From: an uncultured bacterium
GTDB taxonomy: Bacteria; Bacillota; Clostridia; Oscillospirales; Ruminococcaceae
Length of the DNA stretch: 5,767 nt
Assembly (NCBI GenBank): GCA_934845495.1
Contig: CAKWRB010000086.1
Location: 1-5,767 of the forward strand
Direction of reading: 5' to 3'
Shown piece after piece: positions 1 through 5,649 of this stretch; within the stretch, counting starts at the first letter, position 1; each line of letters opens with the position of its first letter. Below the pieces are notes generated by a model. That model saw only the letters and a list, made by a program, of their open reading frames with translations, did not search any database and was not told the DNA's origin. The translations under genes were made by a program, and so were the position numbers.

Positions 1-13
1 GTTCAGCGCCCTG

Positions 14-44
14 TTACAACTTCCGTGCCAGAAAAAGGTATACT
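14..44 (+). promoter_or_regulatory. possible weak promoter for the membrane-protein gene
   Basis: A TATACT hexamer at 39-44 matches the sigma-A -10 box at 5 of 6 positions. TTACAA at 14-19 is a poor -35 match with a long 19-nt spacer. It lies about 40 nt before the ATG at 83, a sensible distance. Because the window starts just upstream, an earlier promoter or an upstream co-transcribed gene cannot be excluded. Confidence 0.3.
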
Positions 45-82
45 ATGTTGTGTTGCCTGTGATGTATGGAAGGAGTGTTTTT

Positions 83-1417
83 ATGAATTCGTTTTACCTT
101 GGTTTGGGGCTGTTCTTCCTCTATTCCTTCCTGGGATGGCTGGCGGAAGTTGCCTTCTCGGCTGTGAGCCGGAAAAAATTTATCAACACCGGTTTTCTCA
201 CCGGCCCGATCTGCCCCATCTATGGTGTGGGCATCCTGTTTATTCTGCACTTCCTGGAGCCGCTCCGGGATAATCTGTTCTTCCTCTTTGTGGGCAGTAC
301 CGTTGTGGCAACGGTGCTGGAATATGTTACCAACCGGCTCCTGGAGGGGCTGACCGGTACCAAGTGGTGGGATTACAGCCGGTTCCGGTTCCACTTTGGC
401 GGATATGTCTGCCTGGCCTTTTCCGCCTTCTGGGGCGTGGGGGCTGTGGTCATCGTCCGTTGGGTCAATCCGCTGGTGGTGCGCCTGCTCAGCCTGATCC
501 CTGCAACCATTGGCAAGGTGATCCTGCTGGGGCTGGTGATCCTGCTGGTTCTGGACCTGATCGCCACCGCCGGCGCCATACTGCGGATGCGCCACCAGTT
601 TATCCACGATGGCGAGGAGCCCACAGCACTCCAGCAGGCTGCCAGCCTGCCCGGCCAGCTCAGCGAGGCCATTCTCGGACGCATCCAGCGCCGCGTAGAG
701 CGCACCGTGCCCAAGCTTTCCCAGCATGAGGAGGCTGCCCAGGCTTTCCGGAACCGCCAGGAGGCCGCCAGCAATGTTTTTGCCTATGGCTGCGGCTTCT
801 ATAAATTGATCTGGCTGTTCGCCATTGGTGCGCTGCTGGGCGATCTCATCGAAACCCTCTACTGCCGTGTGACAGCCGGTGTGTGGATGAGCCGAAGCAG
901 TGTGCTGTACGGCCCGTTCAGCATCGTCTGGGGCTTGGGCGCCGTACTGATGACCGTTATGCTGGAGCGCCTGCGGAACCGGGACAGTCTGGCTGTATTT
1001 CTGTCCGGTGCAGTGCTGGGCGGCGTGTACGAGTATGTGTGCAGCGTCTTTACCGAAGTGATGTTCGGAACCATCTTCTGGGATTACAGTGGATTCAAGT
1101 TCAACCTCGGCGGGCGCATCAACCTGCTGTACTGCTTCTTCTGGGGTATGGCAGCCGTGGTCTGGATCAAAGGGGTCTATCCTTTCCTCTCCAGCTGGAT
1201 CGAGCGGATCCCCATCAAGGTGGGGCGCATTGCCACCTGGGTCTTTGTGGTGTTCATGTCGGTGAACATCGTCATCTCCGGCCTGGCCATGGACCGCTAT
1301 TCCAAGCGCGCTTCCGGTGTGGATACACCGCCCACAGCGTTGAGCACCTTCCTGGATGAGCACTACCCCGATGAGAGAATGAAGAAGGTCTACCCCAATG
1401 CGGTCCACACCGACTGA
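83..1417 (+). CDS. putative ABC-transporter type IV (CmpB-like, PF06541-type) membrane protein, tandem-duplicated
   Basis: A 444-residue polytopic membrane protein of unknown substrate. I recognise the family from its motifs, not from a search. Copy 1 (about residues 5-165) carries FLGWLAE (16-22), NTGFLTGPICPIYG (35-48), a VLEYVTNRLLE helix (78-88) and WWDYSRFRF (95-103). Copy 2 (about 237-400) repeats the order: LLGDLIET (251-258), SSVLYGPFSIVWG (272-284), VYEYVCSVFTEVMFG (315-329) and FWDYSGFKFNLGGR (332-345). Each copy has about five hydrophobic segments. A charged, helix-prone linker (about 168-232) joins them and is probably cytoplasmic. The C-terminus holds DRYSKR, then a polar tail with DEHYPDE (425-431), which I recall as typical of the family. 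The ATG at 83 is chosen because AAGGAG at 70-75 sits 7 nt upstream; an in-frame GTG at 50 lacks a ribosome binding site. No ATPase partner gene is visible. The 'ABC transporter' label is only a family name and transport is unproven. It is a separate unit from the pyr operon. Confidence 0.8.
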   Translation: MNSFYLGLGLFFLYSFLGWLAEVAFSAVSRKKFINTGFLTGPICPIYGVGILFILHFLEPLRDNLFFLFVGSTVVATVLEYVTNRLLEGLTGTKWWDYSRFRFHFGGYVCLAFSAFWGVGAVVIVRWVNPLVVRLLSLIPATIGKVILLGLVILLVLDLIATAGAILRMRHQFIHDGEEPTALQQAASLPGQLSEAILGRIQRRVERTVPKLSQHEEAAQAFRNRQEAASNVFAYGCGFYKLIWLFAIGALLGDLIETLYCRVTAGVWMSRSSVLYGPFSIVWGLGAVLMTVMLERLRNRDSLAVFLSGAVLGGVYEYVCSVFTEVMFGTIFWDYSGFKFNLGGRINLLYCFFWGMAAVVWIKGVYPFLSSWIERIPIKVGRIATWVFVVFMSVNIVISGLAMDRYSKRASGVDTPPTALSTFLDEHYPDERMKKVYPNAVHTD

Positions 1418-1501
1418 CCCTCTCCGGCAGATTGCCTTAAAATGTGTTGATACCAGGGCGGAACTTCTCTCGCATTTTTGCCCGAAACACGCAATTCTTT
1501 A

Positions 1502-1530
1502 TAGACAAATGCCAGCCGAAAGAGTATAAT
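1502..1530 (+). promoter_or_regulatory. sigma-A promoter of the pyr operon
   Basis: The -35 box TAGACA (1502-1507, 5 of 6 matches to TTGACA) and a perfect -10 box TATAAT (1525-1530) are separated by exactly 17 nt. Transcription would start near 1537, giving a leader of about 190 nt before pyrR. The start point is inferred from spacing. The strength of the promoter fits an operon whose control is by attenuation rather than by initiation. Confidence 0.85.
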
Positions 1531-1545
1531 AGGTACAAAGCAAAA

Positions 1546-1577
1546 CCTTTAAGTTGGTCCCGTGAGGCTGACAAGGA
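1546..1577 (+). promoter_or_regulatory. PyrR-binding RNA element (anti-antiterminator)
   Basis: This matches the conserved PyrR binding-loop consensus as I recall it, including GTCCCGTGAGGCTGACAAGG (1557-1576) preceded by CCTTTAA (1546-1552). The lower stem pairs CCTT 1546-1549 with AAGG 1573-1576. The upper stem pairs GTC 1557-1559 with GAC 1570-1572, and CC 1560-1561 can pair with GG 1566-1567 around a GTGA tetraloop (1562-1565). The unpaired purine-containing side of the internal bulge is typical of this element. Only one copy is present in the window; the short gaps further down the operon contain no second site. Confidence 0.9.
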
Positions 1578-1660
1578 ATCGGCTGTGTCAAATAGAGAAC
1601 AGAACCTGTGCGGCAGGACCGGGAATCGCCCCGGCAGGCCGGACGGACTTTGGATAGCTG

Positions 1661-1701
1661 AAGCCTTATCTGCCCTGCGGATAAGGCTTTTTTCTTTTTT
1701 T
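1661..1701 (+). terminator. intrinsic terminator of the pyr attenuator
   Basis: The 10-bp stem AAGCCTTATC (1661-1670) / GATAAGGCTT (1680-1689) has a 9-nt loop and runs into a T-tract at 1688-1701 interrupted by a single C. It ends 26 nt before the pyrR start codon, so read-through is needed for any pyr expression from the promoter at 1502. Its 5' arm is the segment captured by the antiterminator. Confidence 0.93.
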
Positions 1702-1727
1702 GCAACCGGAGGGAGGATACCGCAGTT

Positions 1728-2252
1728 ATGGCGGAGAAAACCGTGATTATGGATGCCCAGGCCATCGCCCGGGCAATTACCCGGATCTCCTTTGAGATCG
1801 TGGAGCGCAACCGTGGTGCGGAGGATCTGTGCCTGATCGGCATCCGCAGCGGCGGCACCGTGCTGGCCCGTCGGATTGCCGAGCGCATCGGAGAAATCGA
1901 AAACCGTCCAGTGGAATGTGGGGAGCTGGATATCACCCGCTTCCGGGATGACGGCAGCGCACCGGAGGGTTACGAGGACCACACCCGCCTGGACTTTTCC
2001 ATCGATGGGAAGCGGGTGGTGCTCATCGACGATGTGATCTACACCGGGCGCAGCGTCCGGGCGGCCATCGATGCCATCATGAGCCGGGGTCGGCCCCGGA
2101 ACATCCAGCTGGCGATCCTGGTGGACCGCGGACACCGGGAGCTGCCCATCCGGGCGGACTTTATCGGCAAAAACCTGCCCACCTCCAAGGAGGAGATGGT
2201 CAAGGTCCAGGCAGACGGTGGCCCGGAGGACTGCGTCGCCATTGTAAAGTGA
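1728..2252 (+). CDS. pyrR: bifunctional pyr operon transcriptional attenuator / uracil phosphoribosyltransferase PyrR
   Basis: 174 residues, close to the roughly 180 usual for PyrR. The protein binds the leader RNA of its own operon when UMP or UTP is high, and most family members also convert uracil plus PRPP to UMP. The N-terminus (MAEKTVIMDAQAIARAITRI) is characteristic of the family. GELDITRFRDD lies at 65-75, the PRPP-binding loop VVLIDDVIYTGRS at 97-109, and LVDRGHRELPIRADFIGK, the conserved PyrR C-terminal core, at 131-148. The segment after RFRDD is a few residues shorter than in Bacillus subtilis as I recall it. The pyrophosphate-loop segment reads GIRSGGTVLA (38-47), where many homologues have TRG or RRG, so an Arg appears replaced by Gly. 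Start ATG at 1728 follows GGAGGGAGG (1708-1716) by 11 nt. It is the first gene after the attenuator, so it is autoregulated. Confidence 0.95.
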   Translation: MAEKTVIMDAQAIARAITRISFEIVERNRGAEDLCLIGIRSGGTVLARRIAERIGEIENRPVECGELDITRFRDDGSAPEGYEDHTRLDFSIDGKRVVLIDDVIYTGRSVRAAIDAIMSRGRPRNIQLAILVDRGHRELPIRADFIGKNLPTSKEEMVKVQADGGPEDCVAIVK

Positions 2253-2266
2253 CAGGAGGGAATAAT

Positions 2267-3541
2267 TTGAGCAGTATCCTGATTCGCAATGCCCGGGTGC
2301 TTTCCCCGGCAGATCATCTTGACCGTGTGATGAATGTCTATGTGGAAAACGGCGTCATCACCGAGCTGGACAGCAGCCGTGCCCAGGCGGATACCGTGCT
2401 GGAGGCCGATGGCCTGGTGCTGGCCCCCGGTCTGGTGGATATGCACGTCCACCTGCGGGATCCGGGTCTGACCCACAAGGAGGATATCCTCACCGGATGC
2501 GAGGCAGCAGCCCGGGGCGGATTCACCGCTGTGGTGTGTATGCCCAACACCAATCCCCCCATCGACAGTGCGGAGACCATCCGCTATATCCTGGAAAAGG
2601 CCGAACACGCCAAAGCCCGGGTCTACCCGGTGTGTACCATCACCCGGGGCATGAAAGGCACCGAACTCAGCGATTTTGCGGCGCTGAAGGCAGCTGGTGC
2701 CGTGGCCGCCAGCGATGACGGCCGGCCGGTGGCCAATGCTGCAGTGATGCAGGCAGGTATGCAGGCCTGCTACGGACTGGATCTGCCGGTGGTGAGCCAC
2801 TGCGAGGATCTGGACATCATCGACGGAGGCATTATCAATAAGGGCGCTGTATCCGAGGCGCTGGGCGTCAAGGGAATGGACCGCACCAGCGAGGACACCA
2901 TCACCGCCCGGGAGGTGACCCTGGCCGAGAGCACCGGCACCCGCATCCACATCTGCCATGTCTCCACCGAGACCTCGGTAGCGCTGATCCGGGACGCCAA
3001 AAAGCGGGGCGTACAGGTTACCTGCGAGAGCGCCCCTCACTATATGCTGCTCACCGACAAGGAGCTGCTGCGGCGGGATGCCAACTGGCGCATGAATCCG
3101 CCGCTCCGGGAACAGCGGGACTGCGAGGCCATCATCCAGGGCTTCTGCGACGGAACCATCGATGCGATGATTACCGACCATGCCCCCCATGCCCCTGAGG
3201 AGAAGGCCGATTTTGAAAAGGCCCCCAACGGCATCATCGGGCTGGAGACCAGCTTTGCCGCCAGCTGCACAGCTCTGGTGGCCACCGGAAAAATGAGTCT
3301 TTCCCGGCTCATCGAGGTGATGAGCGTCAACCCCTGCCGGATTCTCTCCATCCCCGGAGGCGACATCAAGGTGGGCGGCCCGGCAGACCTGGTGCTGCTC
3401 GACCCGGAAGAACGCTGGACCTTCACCGAGGAGGACATCGGCTCCAAATCCCGGAACACCCCGTTCCTGGGCACCGAATTTACTGGCCGGGTGCGCTGCA
3501 CCATCAAGGGCGGCGAGATTACCTGGCAGCTCAAGAAGTAA
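2267..3541 (+). CDS. pyrC: dihydroorotase, class I
   Basis: 424 residues. It cyclises N-carbamoyl-L-aspartate to dihydroorotate, the third step of UMP synthesis, in the cytoplasm with a binuclear zinc centre. All expected metal ligands of the amidohydrolase fold are visible: H60 and H62 in DMHVHLRDPG (58-67), the bridging-type Asp in ASDDG (148-152; D151), H178 in SHCED, H231 in CHVST and D304 in TDHAPH. Substrate-binding signatures include R64, CMPNTNPP (91-98), MNPPLRE (276-282) and GIIGLET (322-328). The length and the HxHxRDPG signature fit class I, the Gram-positive type, rather than the shorter E. coli type. The start is taken as TTG 2267 because AGGAGG (2254-2259) sits 7 nt upstream and the family N-terminus begins with ILIRNARV. 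A GTG at 2249 would add six residues but lies upstream of the ribosome binding site and overlaps the pyrR stop. The gap to pyrR is 14 nt, so translational coupling is likely. Confidence 0.95.
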   Translation: MSSILIRNARVLSPADHLDRVMNVYVENGVITELDSSRAQADTVLEADGLVLAPGLVDMHVHLRDPGLTHKEDILTGCEAAARGGFTAVVCMPNTNPPIDSAETIRYILEKAEHAKARVYPVCTITRGMKGTELSDFAALKAAGAVAASDDGRPVANAAVMQAGMQACYGLDLPVVSHCEDLDIIDGGIINKGAVSEALGVKGMDRTSEDTITAREVTLAESTGTRIHICHVSTETSVALIRDAKKRGVQVTCESAPHYMLLTDKELLRRDANWRMNPPLREQRDCEAIIQGFCDGTIDAMITDHAPHAPEEKADFEKAPNGIIGLETSFAASCTALVATGKMSLSRLIEVMSVNPCRILSIPGGDIKVGGPADLVLLDPEERWTFTEEDIGSKSRNTPFLGTEFTGRVRCTIKGGEITWQLKK

Positions 3542-3545
3542 GCGG

Positions 3546-3560
3546 ACACGCTCTGCGTGT
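3546..3560 (+). other. short perfect stem-loop in the pyrC-pyrF gap
   Basis: ACACGC (3546-3551) and GCGTGT (3555-3560) form a perfect 6-bp inverted repeat around TCT, starting 4 nt after the pyrC stop codon. The downstream sequence is A/G-rich, not T-rich, so it is not an intrinsic terminator. It could protect or punctuate the mRNA between pyrC and pyrF. That role is inferred from position only. Confidence 0.5.
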
Positions 3561-3595
3561 GATGATAAAGACAGAAAAGACGGAGGAGAAGAATT

Positions 3596-4525
3596 ATGTC
3601 ATTTGACCGACTGATCCGAAAGATCGTGGAAACCAAGAACCCCACCGTAGTGGGTCTTGACCCCAAGCTGGAATATATCCCCGAGGAGCTGAAGGCCGAG
3701 GCCTATGCCAAGTATGGCAAGACCCTGGAGGGTGCTGCTGAGGCGATCCTCCTCTTCAATAAGGGCATCATCGATGCCATCTGCGATGTGGTTCCCGCTG
3801 TCAAGCCCCAGTGTGCTTACTACGAGCGGTTCGGCTGGCAGGGCATGAAGGCCCTGGCTGAGACCATTGCCTATGCCAAGGAAAAGGGCATGTTTGTCAT
3901 CACCGACGGCAAGCGCAACGACATCGGCTCCACCATGACCGCCTATGCGGTGGCTCACCTCAGCGAGGTGGAGGTGGAGGGTGAGGTGTTCACCCCCTTC
4001 GGCGGCGATGCCCTCACCGTAAACGGCTACCTGGGCACCGACGGTATTGCTCCGCTCACCGAGCTTTGCAGCAAGAAGGATGCCGGCATCTTTGTACTGG
4101 TCAAGACTTCCAACCCCTCTTCCGGCGAGCTGCAGGACCGCAGCCTGGAGGGCCGTCCTCTCTACGCCGCCATGGGCGAGATGTGCGAAAAGTGGGGCGA
4201 GAGCTGCATGGGCGAGCTGGGCTACTCGGCAGTGGGCGCTGTGGTAGGTGCCACCTATCCCGAGCAGCTGGCCGAAATGCGCAAGGCCATGCCGCACACC
4301 TTCCTGCTGGTTCCCGGCTATGGAGCTCAGGGCGGCGGTGCCAAGGATGTCATCGGTGCCTTTGATGAAAAGGGCCTGGGCGCCATCATCAACTCCTCCC
4401 GTGCTGTTCTCACTGCCTGGCAGAAGCAGAACCGCCCTGGCAGTGAATATGCCGCTGCTGCCCGGGACGAGGCGATCCGGATGCGCGACGACATCACCCA
4501 GTATCTTCCCGAAATCCGACTCTAA
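3596..4525 (+). CDS. pyrF: orotidine 5'-phosphate decarboxylase, type 2 (long form)
   Basis: 309 residues, longer than the roughly 230-240 of the B. subtilis/E. coli form and fitting the long type-2 family. It decarboxylates OMP to UMP, the last step of the pathway. The TIM-barrel landmarks are in order: VVGLDP (18-23) with the substrate-side Asp22, the catalytic DxKxxD as DGKRND (104-109; D104, K106, D109) followed by IGST, VKTSNPSS (169-176), the phosphate-gripping loop PGYGAQGG (240-247) and NSSRA (266-270) with phosphate-binding Arg269. The more familiar type-2 version of the catalytic motif is DAKRGD; the variant here keeps every catalytic residue. The ATG at 3596 follows GGAGGAG (3582-3588) by 7 nt. 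It lies 54 nt after pyrC and 27 nt before carA with no terminator between. Confidence 0.95.
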   Translation: MSFDRLIRKIVETKNPTVVGLDPKLEYIPEELKAEAYAKYGKTLEGAAEAILLFNKGIIDAICDVVPAVKPQCAYYERFGWQGMKALAETIAYAKEKGMFVITDGKRNDIGSTMTAYAVAHLSEVEVEGEVFTPFGGDALTVNGYLGTDGIAPLTELCSKKDAGIFVLVKTSNPSSGELQDRSLEGRPLYAAMGEMCEKWGESCMGELGYSAVGAVVGATYPEQLAEMRKAMPHTFLLVPGYGAQGGGAKDVIGAFDEKGLGAIINSSRAVLTAWQKQNRPGSEYAAAARDEAIRMRDDITQYLPEIRL

Positions 4526-4552
4526 TTCCCAGACACAGGAGGTCTTTTTAGT

Positions 4553-5644
4553 ATGAGCGAAAATCGTAAACCCGCTGCGCTGATCCTGGCCGACGGGACC
4601 GTTTACCGGGGTGTGAACTTCGGCACTGCCGGGACTGTTTTTGGTGAGATCGTTTTCACCACCGGAGTATCCGGCTTCCAGGAGACCTTGACCGATCCCT
4701 CCAACTTTGGCCAGATCGTGGTGCAGACCTTCCCGTCTGTGGGCGGCTATGGCGTCAACAACGACGACTATGCCTCCGACCGCTGCCACCTCAGCGGTTA
4801 TGTGGTGCGCAATGTCACCAAACTGCCCTCCAACTACAAGATGACCGAGAGCCTGGGCCAGTTTACCGCCGAGCAGGGCGTTGTGGGCATCGAAGGGGTG
4901 GATACCCGTGCCATCACCCGCCATGTCCGGGACTTTGGCTCGATGAACGCCATGATTTCCACCGAGCATCTGGAGCCCACCGCTGAGGTGCTGGCCGAAA
5001 TCCGCTCCTGGAAGATGGAGCGCGCTGTGGAAAGCGTTCTCTCCGCCGGGGGCGAGTTCCCGGCCGAGGAGGAGAAGCTGCATGTCTGCATGGTGGACTT
5101 CGGCCGCAGAAACGGCTCGGTGGCTGCCCTTAACCACTATGGCATCGGCGTGACTGTCCTGCCCTGCACCACACCGGTGGAGGAGCTGCTGGCTGTCAAG
5201 TGTGACGGCTATGTCCTCTCCGAGGGCCCTGGCGATCCTGCTGCCTGCGGGCAGTATCTACCCACTGTCAAGGCTCTGATGGAGTCGGACAGACCGGTGC
5301 TGGGCCTGGGTCTGGGTCACCAGCTCATGGCCATGAGCCAGGGTGCTTCCTGCGAAAAACTGCTCCACGGCCACCGTGGCGCCAACCAGCCTGTGAAGAA
5401 TCTGGAGACCGGCCATGTCTATGTCACCACCCAGAATCACGGCTATGCAGTCAAGGCGGACAGCCTGCCTGCCTTTGCCAGGGTCACTGAAAAAAACCTC
5501 AACGATGATACCACTGCCGCCATTGTCTATGAGAATATGCCAGCCTTCTCGGTGCAGTACAACCCCGAGAGTGTGGTGGGCGGCCGGGATAAGGGCGCCG
5601 TATATCGCCGGTTTATGGAACTGATGTCGACAGGGAGGAACTGA
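4553..5644 (+). CDS. carA: carbamoyl-phosphate synthetase small subunit with a catalytically disabled glutaminase triad
   Basis: 363 residues, normal for CarA. The subunit normally hydrolyses glutamine and passes ammonia through a tunnel to CarB. The N-terminal CPSase_sm_chain domain (about 7-150) is well kept: LADGTVYRG (12-20), GEIVFTTG (31-38), [11 protein letters not shown] (41-51) and [15 protein letters not shown] (112-126). The class-I glutamine amidotransferase domain (about 176-357) is recognisable by SEGPGDP (223-229), GHQL (255-258), [10 protein letters not shown] (274-283) and TQNHGYAV (293-300). The nucleophile elbow, normally G-[IVL]-C-L-G-H-Q, reads GLGLGHQ (251-257), so the catalytic Cys is Gly253 (GGT, 5309-5311). 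The triad segment normally HPE reads NPE (337-339), so the catalytic His is Asn337 (AAC, 5561-5563); Glu339 remains. The usual PGP after this motif is VGG, and the DFGxKxN segment reads DFGRRNG (182-188). The ORF is unbroken with AGGAGG (4537-4542) 10 nt before the ATG, so this is not a decayed gene by appearance. Glutamine hydrolysis should be lost; a structural role for CarB and ammonia-dependent synthesis are inferred. Confidence 0.93.
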   Translation: MSENRKPAALILADGTVYRGVNFGTAGTVFGEIVFTTGVSGFQETLTDPSNFGQIVVQTFPSVGGYGVNNDDYASDRCHLSGYVVRNVTKLPSNYKMTESLGQFTAEQGVVGIEGVDTRAITRHVRDFGSMNAMISTEHLEPTAEVLAEIRSWKMERAVESVLSAGGEFPAEEEKLHVCMVDFGRRNGSVAALNHYGIGVTVLPCTTPVEELLAVKCDGYVLSEGPGDPAACGQYLPTVKALMESDRPVLGLGLGHQLMAMSQGASCEKLLHGHRGANQPVKNLETGHVYVTTQNHGYAVKADSLPAFARVTEKNLNDDTTAAIVYENMPAFSVQYNPESVVGGRDKGAVYRRFMELMSTGRN

Positions 5645-5649
5645 GTACA

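Larger units (their letters stand above)
1537..1701 (+). promoter_or_regulatory. PyrR-dependent transcription attenuator leader of the pyr operon
   Basis: The untranslated leader contains, in order, a PyrR-binding hairpin (1546-1576), two small hairpins (CCTG 1605-1608 with CAGG 1614-1617; CCGGG 1619-1623 with CCCGG 1630-1634) and an intrinsic terminator (1661-1701). The antiterminator can be read directly: TGAGGCT in the PyrR loop (1563-1569) can pair over seven positions, one of them G-U, with AGCCTTA (1662-1668), which is the 5' arm of the terminator. PyrR binding therefore occludes the antiterminator and favours termination. This is the known Firmicutes mechanism, responding to UMP/UTP against PRPP. 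It also makes up most of the 310-nt gene-free stretch 1418-1727; nothing else recognisable is seen in 1418-1501. Confidence 0.9.

Noticed and set aside
14..1408. Long open frame of 464 codons on the minus strand opposite the membrane-protein gene
   Set aside because: It mirrors the codons of a well-supported + strand gene, has no ribosome binding site or recognisable domain, and has a His/Gln/Asp-rich composition typical of antisense shadow frames in GC-rich DNA.
1426..1436. Small GGCA/TGCC hairpin just after the membrane-protein gene as a terminator
   Set aside because: Only four base pairs, and the sequence that follows is not a T-tract. No convincing terminator for this gene is seen.
1444..1746. 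Possible 100-codon + strand ORF through the pyr leader
   Set aside because: It starts upstream of the promoter, runs through the PyrR site and terminator, lacks a ribosome binding site and overlaps the pyrR start. The RNA structures explain this region.
2039..3190. Open frame of 383 codons on the minus strand opposite pyrR/pyrC
   Set aside because: Same artefact: antisense to two conserved enzymes, with no start signal and no family resemblance.
3962..3987. Short GAGGTG-like repeats
   Set aside because: They lie in frame in pyrF and encode the acidic stretch SEVEVEGEV; they look like coding composition rather than a repeat element.
3599..5137. Open frame of 512 codons on the minus strand spanning pyrF and part of carA
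   Set aside because: It crosses two clearly identified genes and their intergenic gap and has a low-complexity Gly/His/Ala-rich translation, consistent with a codon-bias artefact rather than a gene.
4553..5644. carA as a pseudogene
   Set aside because: There is no frameshift or stop, the length is normal, the N-terminal domain and glutamine-pocket residues are conserved, the ribosome binding site is strong and the gene is coupled to carB. Targeted active-site loss fits better than general decay.
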